Shown here piece by piece: positions 33,198 to 42,567 of a DNA stretch of 64,000 nt. The DNA comes from UBA6168 sp041163745 (GTDB taxonomy: Bacteria > Bacteroidota > Bacteroidia > Chitinophagales > Saprospiraceae). Position 1 is the first letter of the stretch. Each line of letters starts with the position of its first letter. The stretch lies in NCBI GenBank assembly GCA_041163745.1, contig JBEAQU010000083.1:38462-102461 (forward strand), written 5' to 3'. Below the pieces are notes generated by a model. The model did not search any database and was not told the DNA's origin. It saw nothing but the letters and a program-made list of their open reading frames with translations. Made by a program: the position numbers and the translations under genes.

Positions 33198-36100
33198 ATG
33201 TCGGGGACAGAACCAATCGCCGTGAGAAATCTGATTCCACAATTCATACATGACCGATACCTGTCGGGGGAGCGCTGTGGCAGCTTCGATGCGTATGCCT
33301 TGTTTGTGGACATGTCGGGTTTCACCGGGCTGACAGCCCATCTGATGGCGGAAGGGAGGGTTGGAGCGGAGCGTCTGTCCATCCTGTTGAACGGTATCTT
33401 CGGGCCGATGGTCCACCATGTATACCGTTACGGTGGCTTCATCCCCCATTTTGCGGGAGATTCCTTCACAGCTATTTTTCCGGTTTCTGGTGGCAGTACG
33501 GCGGCGGCGGTGTTGTCCCATGCCATGCGGTTGCCTGCTTTATTGGAAGCGGTGCCACGGGAGCCGGATGTTCCCTTTGATATCCGGGTGAAGGTGGGTT
33601 TGTCATATGGGCATGTCGAGTGGGGCATAGTGGGAGGAGAAGGGAAAGCGGCTTATTATTTCCGGGGATCGGCCATCATGGGGAGTGCGGCGGCCCAGTT
33701 GCAGGCCCGGCAGCAGGAGGTGGTGGCGGATGCGGCCTTTCGGAGCCGGACGGCGGTTGGAGGGGACCACGCGTGGGAAAGCCTGCCGGTGTCCGGATAT
33801 TTCCGTGTGAGCGGGCGGGTGTCGGAGACCATGGAAGGGAAGGAGGAATCCGGAGAGGCAGTCGGTCAGCGACCGGAAGTGTTGGCAGTCTTTCTGCCGG
33901 CAGACCTGGTCTGCCATCATCCGAAGGGGGAGTTTCGGAACGTGGTGTCCGTTTTCCTATCATTCGAAGGATTGGGTACCCACGAGGCCTTGGATTCATT
34001 TGCGACAGGTGTGTTGGAGGAAGTACATAATTTCTCCGGTTACTTCAAGGAAATAGATTTCGGGGACAAGGGAGGGGTGATGGTTATATTTTTCGGTGCG
34101 CCGGTTTCCTACGAGAACAATGTGGCGCGGGCGCTTGGTTTCCTGAGTGCAGTTCGAGGGGGGTGGGGCCAGCAGGTATCCTTGAAGGCCGGCGTGACGG
34201 AAGGTATGACCTACACCGGAATGATCGGTGGAGCGGAGCGTTTCCAATATGCGGTCGTAGGAAATCAGGTGAACTTGGCGGCCCGGCTGATGATGCAGGC
34301 GGAAGCGGGGGAGGTGTTGGTCGACGAGGCTATACAAAAGAACCGGGAATACCGGTTTTACGACAAAGGGGCCATTTATTACAAAGGTATTCCGGGAGCG
34401 ATACCCACGTTCGGGTTGTCAGGTCGGGAGGCTTTGCCGGCCCGGGTATTTGAAGGAGAGATGGTGGGACGGGAGAAGGAGTTGTCGGCGCTGTTGGATT
34501 TCTCGACAGGAATCATACGAGGGGTACATGCCGGGGTTGCGGTGATTTACGGGGAGGCGGGTGCCGGCAAGACCCGTTTGGTGCACGAGTTCCGGCGGCA
34601 GCTGGAAAGCCGGGGGCAGGTATATTGGTATACCTGTCATAGCGACCAGATTCTTCGCAAGCCGTTCAATCCGTTTCTATACCTGTTGCGGAACCATTTC
34701 GGACAGCGGGCGGAAGACACAGCGGAGCAGAACCTTCGTCATTTCGACCGGATATTCACCTCCATGCTGGCCACCTTGGATAGTGTCGACCGGTCGGAAT
34801 GGGAAACCTTCCGCCGGGAATTGGTACGGACACGTTCCATTCTTGCCACCCTGGTCGGGTTGAAAGTCGGAGATTCCTTATGGGACCGGCTGGATGCGAA
34901 GGGGCGGCACCAGAACACGATTGCGGCTCTGACCAACTTTTTCCTTTCATCCGCCATCAGCCGGCCGGTGGTGGTCTGTCTGGAGGACGGGCATTGGACG
35001 GATGAGAGTTCCGTCAGTTTTCTCAACGAGCTTTCGGGGCAGGTGCGCCAGTATCCAGTCCTGTTCCTGGTGACAACCCGGTACGATGACGAAGGGGGCA
35101 GGATGATGCCCTTGGCGCGGGAAGTATTGTCGAAGCATGCCTACCCGATATTGGAGTTGGATCTGAACCTGTTGGACCAGCATGCCGTGCGGCGTTTCTC
35201 CGAGGAGCGGCTGGGCGGGCCGGTACAGCGGGAACTGATGGAATTGCTCTTGCGGACCACAGGTGGCAACCCGTTCTATGTGGAGCAGATGCTGGAGTAT
35301 TTCATGGAGAGCGGACAACTGCAGCCGTCGGAGACAGGTTGGACTTTGGCAGACCACCATGTCCGAATCAGCAGCAGCATTCAATCGGTGTTGACGGCCC
35401 GAATCGACCGTTTGTCTGCCTTGGTGAAAGAGACCATCAAGGCGGCGGCAGTCATCGGGCGGGAATTTGACTTGCCGGTTCTGTCCGAGGTCATGCGTGG
35501 GTACGAGGCGGTCTCGACGGACGAGGGCAGGCATTCGGGATTGGTCTTGAAAGAGCAGGTACGGGAAGCGGAGCGAGCACAGATTTGGCGAGCTGTCAAT
35601 GAGTTGAGATATATTTTCCGTCATGCGCTGCTTCGGGAGGCGGTGTATGACATGCAGTTGGACACCCAATTGCGGACTTTGCACCGATTGATAGCCCGTG
35701 CCATCGAGAATTTGTACGCGGACCGTCTGGCGGAGCATTATGTGGACCTTGTCTTCCATTACGAGCATGCGGGAGACATTTCGATGACGGAGCGATACCT
35801 GGAGAAAGCGGCGGACCACGCCAGGGACCGTTATCAGAACAACCAGGCGCTGTCGTTTTACGGAAAGTTGGGAGATATCCGGAAGGAGCGCGGCGACACG
35901 GCCGCATTATGCCGGGTATTGCTGAAAAAAGCCGAGGTTTGGCAGTTGACGGGGGAATGGGAAGCTTGTGAGGATGCCAACCGACAGGCGCTCCGGCTGG
36001 CAGCGCAGGTAAGTGACGGCAGATTGATGGGGATGGCCAACAGCAGTCTGGGTTACATGCTCATCCTTCGGGGGAAGCATGGGGAAGCGCGGCGATTCCT

Positions 36101-37253
36101 GGACGAAGCCGCCGTGTTGTTCAGTGCCATCCAGGACGGCCGTGGGAATGCCAAGGTATACGGATACCTCGGCACCCTGCATTTCCGGCAGGGGGAGTAT
36201 GAGGAGGCGAAATTATATTTCACCCGCGGCATACAGTTGTCGGGGCAATTCGGGCATATGTCCTCCAATGCACAGATCGTGGCCAACCTGGGGCTTACGT
36301 ACATGAACCTGGGAAAATACGACGAAGGAATCCGCTGGATGGCGCAGTACCTCGATCAATGTGGTCAGGCACAGGATCGGCAGGGGATGGCGGTCCTGCT
36401 GACGAACCTGGGTATCGTGCATGCGGAGAAAGGCGATCATGATGCGGCCCTGGAATGTTATGAGAAAGGATTGTCCTTGAGCGAGGAGCTTGGCGACAAG
36501 CAGCTCACGGCAATAGCCATCGGCTGTATCGGTACCATATGGCAACGGAAGGGAGACATGGAGGAAGCCCGTCGTCATTTTGAGCGGGACTTGGTCCTGA
36601 CGGAGGAATTGGGGGATAGGCAGGGGCAGGCGATCGCCCATGGGTTGCTGGGGGAGCTGTACAGTGATCTGGGGATGTTCGGGGAGGCCCGGCGGCACTT
36701 GGGGGAAGCATTGGAGATGAGTCGGAGCTTGTCTTATGCCAAGGGGGCAGCCAAGGCGTTGAATGTGATGGGGGACATTTCCTTCCTGGAGGGGGATTCC
36801 GATCGGGCGGTGGCGTTTTACGACCAAGCCATAGAGGTGACGCGCAGCATACACAACAGGTTGTTGTTGGGGTATAACTTGGTGGAGAAGGCCACGGTTT
36901 TACTGGTGGCCGGTCATATATCGGAAGCGGCTGAGCAATTGCGGGAGGCCAGGCGGTTGTCGGACGAACTGAACCACGACGACCTGCGGTTCGAGGTGGA
37001 TTTGGCGGATGGGCAGGTTACGGCGGCGGAAGGCCGGGTGGAGGCGGCGGCAGAACGCTTGCTACGGCTTTTGCCATTCCGGTCACAATTATGGGACCTC
37101 AGCCGGTTACACCGGGAGCTTTACCGTATGACAGCGGATGAACGGCATCGGGACGCCGCCGTCCGGTGCCTGGGTAAGGCCTATGCCCAGCGGCCGGTAT
37201 TCCGGTATCGTCAGGCGATGGAACAACTCAGGAACCAGCGGGGTGAGCCATAG
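33198..37253 (+). CDS. Soluble-adenylyl-cyclase-like protein: C1-C2-ATPase-TPR
   Basis: A 1351-residue cytoplasmic signalling protein. Residues about 28-180 form cyclase domain C1 with the metal-binding Asp38 (ALFVDMSGFTG) and Asp88 (HFAGDSFTAIF). Residues about 246-410 are C2, which lacks the first metal Asp but has FKEIDFGDKGG (284-293) and the Asn359/Arg363 pair in VVGNQVNLAARLM. Thus C1 supplies the metal site and C2 the transition-state residues, as in mammalian ADCY10. A P-loop ATPase follows (Walker A IYGEAGAGKT, ending at residue 459; VVCLEDGHW), and about ten TPRs fill residues 890-1270. It probably makes cAMP or cGMP; the Lys before the second metal loop of human soluble cyclase is His84 here. 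A GTG at 33171 is an alternative start. Confidence 0.88.
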   Translation: MSGTEPIAVRNLIPQFIHDRYLSGERCGSFDAYALFVDMSGFTGLTAHLMAEGRVGAERLSILLNGIFGPMVHHVYRYGGFIPHFAGDSFTAIFPVSGGSTAAAVLSHAMRLPALLEAVPREPDVPFDIRVKVGLSYGHVEWGIVGGEGKAAYYFRGSAIMGSAAAQLQARQQEVVADAAFRSRTAVGGDHAWESLPVSGYFRVSGRVSETMEGKEESGEAVGQRPEVLAVFLPADLVCHHPKGEFRNVVSVFLSFEGLGTHEALDSFATGVLEEVHNFSGYFKEIDFGDKGGVMVIFFGAPVSYENNVARALGFLSAVRGGWGQQVSLKAGVTEGMTYTGMIGGAERFQYAVVGNQVNLAARLMMQAEAGEVLVDEAIQKNREYRFYDKGAIYYKGIPGAIPTFGLSGREALPARVFEGEMVGREKELSALLDFSTGIIRGVHAGVAVIYGEAGAGKTRLVHEFRRQLESRGQVYWYTCHSDQILRKPFNPFLYLLRNHFGQRAEDTAEQNLRHFDRIFTSMLATLDSVDRSEWETFRRELVRTRSILATLVGLKVGDSLWDRLDAKGRHQNTIAALTNFFLSSAISRPVVVCLEDGHWTDESSVSFLNELSGQVRQYPVLFLVTTRYDDEGGRMMPLAREVLSKHAYPILELDLNLLDQHAVRRFSEERLGGPVQRELMELLLRTTGGNPFYVEQMLEYFMESGQLQPSETGWTLADHHVRISSSIQSVLTARIDRLSALVKETIKAAAVIGREFDLPVLSEVMRGYEAVSTDEGRHSGLVLKEQVREAERAQIWRAVNELRYIFRHALLREAVYDMQLDTQLRTLHRLIARAIENLYADRLAEHYVDLVFHYEHAGDISMTERYLEKAADHARDRYQNNQALSFYGKLGDIRKERGDTAALCRVLLKKAEVWQLTGEWEACEDANRQALRLAAQVSDGRLMGMANSSLGYMLILRGKHGEARRFLDEAAVLFSAIQDGRGNAKVYGYLGTLHFRQGEYEEAKLYFTRGIQLSGQFGHMSSNAQIVANLGLTYMNLGKYDEGIRWMAQYLDQCGQAQDRQGMAVLLTNLGIVHAEKGDHDAALECYEKGLSLSEELGDKQLTAIAIGCIGTIWQRKGDMEEARRHFERDLVLTEELGDRQGQAIAHGLLGELYSDLGMFGEARRHLGEALEMSRSLSYAKGAAKALNVMGDISFLEGDSDRAVAFYDQAIEVTRSIHNRLLLGYNLVEKATVLLVAGHISEAAEQLREARRLSDELNHDDLRFEVDLADGQVTAAEGRVEAAAERLLRLLPFRSQLWDLSRLHRELYRMTADERHRDAAVRCLGKAYAQRPVFRYRQAMEQLRNQRGEP

Positions 37254-37275
37254 ATAGGAAAGGGTGCGGACAGTC

Positions 37276-37890
37276 CTACCCCATTTCCTGCACCACTTCC
37301 TTCACTTCGGGCACCATTCTTTTGAGCATTCCTTCGATACCGGCCTTGAGCGTGACGGTGGAGGAGGGGCAGCCGGAGCAGGAGCCCTGCATGGTGACAT
37401 AGACGGTGCCATTGTCCCATGCTTTGAACTCAATGTTACCGCCGTCCATCTCCACTGCCGGTTTGACGTAAGTATCGATCAATTCCTTGATGCGCAGGGC
37501 GATGGCACCCTCTTCCCCTGAAAATTGTTCTGCGATGCGGGATGCCTCCAGCTGCTGCATGGCTTCCGCATAGCCTTCCCGGATGACCGCATCCGGGTGT
37601 TCCTGCAGGAACACCCGGATATGTTCCTTGAGGGGAAGCATGATCTCCGCCCATTCGTAGTTGAATTCCTTGGTAATGGTGACGAAGTTGTTGGTGATGT
37701 ACACCCCTTTGACGTACGGCAGGTCGAAGAGGCTGGCAGCCAGCGGAGACCATTCCCTGGCAGCGGAGTCTTCTTTGAAATCCGCGGTACCGCGGTAGAT
37801 AATCCGGTTGGAGACGAATTTGAGGGATTCTGGGTTAGGGGTTTGCTCGGTGAACAGCAAGATTTCAGGAGCCGTGAAGGAAGTGTCCAT
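37276..37890 (-). CDS. Nfu-type iron-sulphur scaffold (Nfu_N + NifU domains)
   Basis: A 204-residue Fe-S cluster carrier. Residues about 10-100 match Nfu_N (FTEQTPNPESLKFVSN, SPLAASLFDLPYVKGVYI, NFVTITK). Residues 125-204 are the NifU C-terminal domain: RIKELIDTYVKPAVEMDGGNIEF and the Cys171/Cys174 pair in GSCSGCPSSTVTLK that holds the cluster. It hands clusters to apo-proteins in the cytoplasm. A perfect -7 box lies about 43 bases upstream, so it can be transcribed apart from the reductase gene ahead of it. It is convergent with the cyclase-like gene, 22 bases apart. Confidence 0.95.
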   Translation of the reverse strand: MDTSFTAPEILLFTEQTPNPESLKFVSNRIIYRGTADFKEDSAAREWSPLAASLFDLPYVKGVYITNNFVTITKEFNYEWAEIMLPLKEHIRVFLQEHPDAVIREGYAEAMQQLEASRIAEQFSGEEGAIALRIKELIDTYVKPAVEMDGGNIEFKAWDNGTVYVTMQGSCSGCPSSTVTLKAGIEGMLKRMVPEVKEVVQEMG

Positions 37891-37932
37891 ATCGATGATA
37901 TGCCTTTAGGTGAACGATTGGAATGCAGATTT

Positions 37933-37940
37933 CAAAAATA
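37933..37940 (-). promoter_or_regulatory. -7 box (TATTTTTG) before the Nfu gene
   Basis: A perfect TAnnTTTG element on the minus strand in the 74-base gap between the reductase and Nfu genes; no clear -33. Confidence 0.45.
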
Positions 37941-37964
37941 ACACAAATGGCGGGTGGAAGTTCA

Positions 37965-38720
37965 TCACCCGTACAATTCCACGCGTACCTGGCCGGGTGG
38001 GTATCCCATTTCCTTGGTAAGTATGTCGGTCGCCTGGTCGACCATCGAGGACCATCCGCAAAGATAGAACGTGGTATCCGGACGGGGGCCGGCATACCGG
38101 TCTCGGTAGCAGGCGTGGACATGACCGGGGCGGCATTCCGTAATGGGTAGCGGAGGTAGGGGGGGCTGTTCCCTGGAAAGGGTGACGGAATAGCGGAAAC
38201 CGGGCAGCTCCGCTGCGAGGCGGATGAAGTCCTCCCGGTAAAGGATGCCATCGGCAAAACGGGTGCCGAAGACCAGGTGCAGGTTGCGGTAGGGAGATCC
38301 GGTACGAAGCAGATGAAGCAGCATGCTTCGGAAAGGGGCGACGCCGGTACCGGTACAGACAAAGACCAGGTCGCGCGCTGTCGGGAGGGTCGGGTCCGGC
38401 AGCAGGAATCGGCCGTCGGGGCCTTTGAATCGGAGGGTGGTGCCGACGGAAACCTGGTTGAACAGGAAGGAGGACGCTTTGCCTCCGTCGACCTGTACGA
38501 TGCATAATTCGAGCATATTGGTTTCGTCCGGCGCGTTGGCAATGGAATAGCTGCGCCATCGGTCCCTTCGCTTGTCACCCGTAGGGAGATCCAGTGTGAC
38601 GAACTGACCTGGCTGGAAGCGGAAGGGTTCGTCCTGGTGCACTTGCAGAAGGAAGCGACGGGTGTTCGGGGCTGCGTCGGACAGCTGGACGACAGTGGCT
38701 TCGTGCCAGGTGGTAGGCAT
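37965..38720 (-). CDS. Ferredoxin-NADP reductase-like flavoprotein
   Basis: A 251-residue FAD oxidoreductase. The FAD barrel shows FRFQPGQFVTLDL and RWRSYSIAN (the RxYS FAD motif); the NAD(P) domain shows LVFVCTGTGVAPFRSML and the C-terminal FYLCGWSSMVDQATDIL, with the tail VRVELYG. There is no ferredoxin domain, so it needs an external electron partner. Ferredoxin/flavodoxin reductases or the reductase parts of oxygenases are the closest relations. The ATG at 38720 (MPTTWHEATVVQL) fits the family start; an upstream frame to 38789 does not. It precedes Nfu, which would fit a redox or Fe-S function. Confidence 0.88.
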   Translation of the reverse strand: MPTTWHEATVVQLSDAAPNTRRFLLQVHQDEPFRFQPGQFVTLDLPTGDKRRDRWRSYSIANAPDETNMLELCIVQVDGGKASSFLFNQVSVGTTLRFKGPDGRFLLPDPTLPTARDLVFVCTGTGVAPFRSMLLHLLRTGSPYRNLHLVFGTRFADGILYREDFIRLAAELPGFRYSVTLSREQPPLPPLPITECRPGHVHACYRDRYAGPRPDTTFYLCGWSSMVDQATDILTKEMGYPPGQVRVELYG

Positions 38721-38834
38721 GATGAAAAATATTTTGATGAACAAAGGGTGTGCAAGCGGTTCAGAAGAGCTTACGGGGACGTACCCCATTTCCGTGGAGC
38801 ATGGTTTTGTTTGGGAGGAAATGTTTAGAGGGCA

Positions 38835-39785
38835 TCAACCGTGCACGAGATCCTGATAAAGGAAAAACACCGGGAACCCCTTTTCGTTGAAAAAATCCTT
38901 GGTGGCGACGGCGGGTCGGCGGCTGGCTGCGAGGGCGAAATCGCCGCCCCAGGCACCGAGGGATTTCAGCACGCCATCGAAATCCGGGAACAACCTGTCC
39001 TGGAGGGTAGGCAAGCCGATGGTTTCCGAGACGATGGTCTCGTGTTCCCGAAGGAGCTGGGCGAAGGTGTCGAAGGAATCGGCAGCAGCCACGGCGGCGG
39101 TCAGCTCGCTGATGCGCGCGATGCGTCGGAGCTTGTCGGGGTGGTCGGAGAAACGGGCCCGGTAACGGAGGATGCCATCCCGGCTGTCTTGTTTTTGGCC
39201 GAGATAGACGAAGGAAAGCTGGTCGGCGAAGGGGGGGGCGAAGGAGGATTTTTCCACCTGAGGGGAACCGTCCTGCAGGCGGTACAGGATGGGGGTATCG
39301 GCGGTGGCGCAGGCAACATCGTAGCCTGATCCACCGAAGGTATGGTACGACAAGGAGAAGGGATTGGTTCGGGACCAGCGGGCAAGCAGGCTGATGAGGG
39401 TGGAGCTGGTACCCAGCCCCCATTCCCGAGGGAAATCCAACCGGGTGCTGGCGAGCGTATCGCGATAACCTGTCATGGCTGGAGAGAATGCCGGGTTCAG
39501 CATTGAGGCCGTGGTTAGGAGATGCTGGAGCCTGGTCGCCATGGAGCGGTCTGAGGAGGAGAGGAGTTCGAAGTCCTTGCTGCGGAAGGTTGCGTGGAAC
39601 CAGGTTTTGCCAAACAGGTCGAGGCTTTCCCAACGGAGAACCGGAAAGGGCTGGTCTGTCCGGATTCCGGAGATGGTGAGGGACTGTCCCCGACGGACGG
39701 GAACGGCCAGCGCAAGGGCTCCGTCGAGGACGAAATATTCCGCTGTCAGCAGCAGTTTTCCGTGGGCATGGAAGGAGGTGGCCAT
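38835..39785 (-). CDS. GHMP kinase family protein (mevalonate-kinase-like)
   Basis: A 316-residue small-molecule kinase. It begins SFHAHGKLLLTAEYFVLDGALALAVPV, the GHMP N-terminal motif of the mevalonate/phosphomevalonate kinase branch. The ATP loop is EWGLGTSSTLISLLARW (about residues 116-132). FGGSGYDVACATADTPILY and GAWGGDFALAAS complete the fold, the last being motif 3. Bacteroidota possess a mevalonate-like kinase in isoprenoid synthesis, but the substrate is not determined by sequence here. It begins 32 bases after purD in the same direction, so is probably in one transcript with it. Confidence 0.88.
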   Translation of the reverse strand: MATSFHAHGKLLLTAEYFVLDGALALAVPVRRGQSLTISGIRTDQPFPVLRWESLDLFGKTWFHATFRSKDFELLSSSDRSMATRLQHLLTTASMLNPAFSPAMTGYRDTLASTRLDFPREWGLGTSSTLISLLARWSRTNPFSLSYHTFGGSGYDVACATADTPILYRLQDGSPQVEKSSFAPPFADQLSFVYLGQKQDSRDGILRYRARFSDHPDKLRRIARISELTAAVAAADSFDTFAQLLREHETIVSETIGLPTLQDRLFPDFDGVLKSLGAWGGDFALAASRRPAVATKDFFNEKGFPVFFLYQDLVHG

Positions 39786-39817
39786 ATGGAATCTCGGGTA
39801 GGGTTGGAGAAAAATGC

Positions 39818-41095
39818 TTATCGCAAGTCGAAGCCAATGTCTTTCCGAAAGTATTTCCCTTCGAAGGAAATGGATTCCGCCAGGCGTCGGGCATCCGCCA
39901 GGGCTTGCGGAAGCGCATGGTGCAGGGTGGTGACGGCCAGGACCCTGCCTCCGTTGGTAAGCACCCGGTCGTCCTGTCTTTTGGTGCCGGCATGAAAGAC
40001 GAGTCCGCCGGAGACCGTCTTCAGGCCGGATATCGGGCGGCCTTTGGCATAAGGCCCCGGATAACCGTCGGAGGCGAGGATGATGGTGGAAGCGAAGCGA
40101 GGATCCACGGAGAGCTGAACGGATGACAGGGTGCCGTCGAGGGTTGCGGACAGTAGGGATACGAGGTCGTTCTGGATACGGGGCAGGACCACCTCCGTTT
40201 CAGGGTCTCCCATGCGGCAGTTGTATTCGATGACGAAGGGGTCGTCACCGACTTTGATGAGGCCGATGAAGATGAAGCCCTGGTAACGGATGCCGCGTTG
40301 TTGCAATCCGAAGATGGTGGGCTTCACGATACGTTCCTCCACCTTTTCCATCAGGACATGGTCGACGAAAGGTGGGGGGGAGACCGCTCCCATGCCGCCG
40401 GTATTGGGGCCGGTGTCCCCCTCCCCGATGCGTTTGTAATCCTTGGCGACCGGCAGTATTTTGTAGGAATGGCCGTCCGTCAGAACGAACACGCTGAATT
40501 CCGTGCCTTGGAGGAAGGATTCCACGACCAGTTTGCGGCTGGCATCACCGAAGCGGCCGCCGAGCATTCGAGCGGCTTCCTCCGCGGCGGAATCCCGGTC
40601 GTCACAAATGACGACGCCCTTGCCGGCGGCGAGTCCGTCTGCTTTCAGGACGATGGGCAGACTGGCCTTCTTTCGGATGAAATTCAGCGCCAGTTCGGGT
40701 TTGGCGGCGAAGAATTCGCGGTAGGAGGCAGTGGGTATGCCGAACTCCTGCATGAACTTCTTGGCGTAGCTCTTGCTTCCCTCCAGGCGTGCGCCTTGCA
40801 GGGAGGGGCCGAGGACCTTTACATGTGCGGTGGAGCGCATGCGGCGCAGGTAGTTCCAGACACCGTTGACCAAGGGGGCCTCCGGTCCTACGACCACCAT
40901 GTCGATGGCTCGATCCATGACGAAATCGTGGATGGCGGCGTTATCCTCGATATCCAGTGCGACGTTGGTCCCGCAGTCGGCGGTGCCTGCGTTGCCGGGT
41001 GCGATGAAGAGTTGTTCGCAAAGCGGGCTTCGGCTGATTTTCCAGGCGAAGGCATGTTCCCTTCCGCCGTTACCCAGCAGCAGTATTTTAGTCAT
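39818..41095 (-). CDS. purD: Phosphoribosylamine-glycine ligase
   Basis: Second enzyme of de novo purine synthesis: joins phosphoribosylamine and glycine with ATP. The 425-residue protein has the usual ATP-grasp layout: MTKILLLGNGGREHAFAWKISRS with the GxGGREHA motif, VVGPEAPLVNGV, GPSLQGARLEGSKSYAKKFM, VLKADGLAAGKGVVICDD, LVVESFLQGTEFSVFVLTDG and VIEYNCRMGDPETEVVLPR. The ATG at 41095 fits; the longer frame from 41176 overlays a GC-rich leader. It starts a leftward run purD, GHMP kinase, reductase, Nfu. Confidence 0.98.
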   Translation of the reverse strand: MTKILLLGNGGREHAFAWKISRSPLCEQLFIAPGNAGTADCGTNVALDIEDNAAIHDFVMDRAIDMVVVGPEAPLVNGVWNYLRRMRSTAHVKVLGPSLQGARLEGSKSYAKKFMQEFGIPTASYREFFAAKPELALNFIRKKASLPIVLKADGLAAGKGVVICDDRDSAAEEAARMLGGRFGDASRKLVVESFLQGTEFSVFVLTDGHSYKILPVAKDYKRIGEGDTGPNTGGMGAVSPPPFVDHVLMEKVEERIVKPTIFGLQQRGIRYQGFIFIGLIKVGDDPFVIEYNCRMGDPETEVVLPRIQNDLVSLLSATLDGTLSSVQLSVDPRFASTIILASDGYPGPYAKGRPISGLKTVSGGLVFHAGTKRQDDRVLTNGGRVLAVTTLHHALPQALADARRLAESISFEGKYFRKDIGFDLR

Positions 41096-41809
41096 GACAG
41101 CAGCGGTTTTTGTTCCTGACCGGCCGGGGGGTGGGCCAAGCCTTCGGCATCGGCCATATCCGGGGACCAATTTCACATATAGCTTTTGAAAAACAAAAAC
41201 ATAGCGGGGAATTCTTGGTTCCGCCGGTAGTTGAGTCCGCAGGGATTGTATTTAAAAAGGTCGTTGTAGCAAACAGCATGTCCATCGGCCGTGATACCGG
41301 AAGCGAATTAAAAGCAAGCCAAATGGTCTGATCGGCAGTGATCCTACAGGGCGCACATTATCTTCGCATAGGCGGTCATTTGGCTGTTCCACCGCTTCGC
41401 GGTGTTGGTAGGACGCGAACTTTCAATAATCGAGGCGAGTGATTGGTATTCTTATCTTTTTAATTAATTGGAGGGATATTGTGATATTTTTTCCATTATA
41501 AGGAGCATTCTGCTTTTTCCGCTTCGACAGGAAGGATCCGGCTGGAAGCGCGATGTCATGGGAAAGGGTTTTCCGATGCCGGATCCATGTGCTGTATATC
41601 TGTGGGAGACCGTTCGTTTGCGCCCGTTGCGAATTGCCTTCAAAAATGGAGTGCGGAAATACGTCCGACTTCTGTGTGAGTATGGGGCCTGATACGACAT
41701 TTTTAGTTGTCTCCGTCCGCCGGTTCCCGTGGGGGGCATCGTTCCGGAGGCGGTACATTTTTGTTATCCAATTCGGCGATAGGTACGTATTTTTGAAAAA
41801 AATAGCCAT
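41096..41809. other. Intergenic region between purD and the barrel gene
   Basis: 714 bases between divergent genes, AT-richer toward 41450-41500. It holds a -7 box for the rightward gene at 41788-41795 and a small hairpin CACCGC-TTC-GCGGTG near 41388. Frames on both strands are short and unconvincing. The purD promoter should lie near 41170-41230. Confidence 0.5.
41788..41795 (+). promoter_or_regulatory. -7 box (TATTTTTG) before the barrel gene
   Basis: A perfect TAnnTTTG element; TTTG at 41760-41763 could be the -33 with a 24-base spacer, longer than usual. The transcript would begin within a few bases of the ATG at 41810, or the ATG at 41822 is used. Confidence 0.45.
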
Positions 41810-42553
41810 ATGACGAAGCAAATGAACACCTGGACCATGCGGATGGCGTTGCTGTTGCTTTGTGGTCCTGCGCTGACGGAGGCGCAGACCACGGCTTTCG
41901 GTATCAAGGGCGGCATGACGATGGGCATTCAGAAATGGAACGGATTCGACCAAGACCCCTTGATCAAGTACCATGGAGTTGTTTTTGTGGAGAGTGGAGA
42001 CGAAGCGGCACAATATGCTTTGTTCAGTCAGTTGGGGTATCATGCCAAGGGAAGCGCGCTCCGCAACCGGAATTTTTTCAACCCGATCAACGGAGACATC
42101 TTCCGGCCGCCGGCCCAGCAGTTTGTCTTCAACAACTTGTCGCTGACCCTCGGCGCCAAGCGAAAGTTTGATTTCGGTGCGGTTGCCAAAGGATATTACC
42201 TGTTCGGGATTCGGGGAGATTACACGCTGTCCACCAACCTGGACGAGTACAAGCGAATCAACGAGCTCAACAACAGTTTCTTTTTTCCGGACAATTATTT
42301 CGTCAGGAACCTGAACTACGGATTGTGTCTGGGTGGGGGATGGGAGTTTTCCTTCGCTGAGCTGGTCGGAGCGGTCCTGGAGTTCACGCTGAACCCGGAT
42401 CTTTCGTGGCAGTACCGGCAGCCGGCCATCGCCAATGTCCGGGATCCCTATACAGGACAGAACCGGACTGTTCCGGAGCGAACCATCCGCAATCTCACCT
42501 TCGAGGTGACGGCTGGTTTCCGTTTCCTTCGGAAAGTGGAGTACATAGACTGA
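41810..42553 (+). CDS. Outer-membrane beta-barrel protein (porin-family-like)
   Basis: A 247-residue exported protein. The signal peptide is MALLLLCGPALTEAQ after a short start. The mature part has alternating amphipathic strands typical of eight-stranded PorT/OMP_b-brl barrels: TAFGIKGGMTMGIQKW, ALFSQLGYHAKG, FNNLSLTLGAKRKF, AKGYYLFGIRGDYTLS, LNYGLCLGGGWEFSF, GAVLEFTLNPDL and a final strand FEVTAGFRFLRKVEYID. It is likely in the outer membrane, but its function is unknown. RodA follows after 14 bases, so they are probably cotranscribed, linking it to envelope growth. Confidence 0.82.
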   Translation: MTKQMNTWTMRMALLLLCGPALTEAQTTAFGIKGGMTMGIQKWNGFDQDPLIKYHGVVFVESGDEAAQYALFSQLGYHAKGSALRNRNFFNPINGDIFRPPAQQFVFNNLSLTLGAKRKFDFGAVAKGYYLFGIRGDYTLSTNLDEYKRINELNNSFFFPDNYFVRNLNYGLCLGGGWEFSFAELVGAVLEFTLNPDLSWQYRQPAIANVRDPYTGQNRTVPERTIRNLTFEVTAGFRFLRKVEYID

Positions 42554-42567
42554 CACCCTACGGCACA

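Noticed and set aside
37256..37289. Hairpin between the cyclase and Nfu genes as a terminator
   Set aside because: AGGAAAGGGT pairs with ACCCcaTTTCCT, but the right arm is inside the Nfu coding sequence and there is no T tract; too weak to list.
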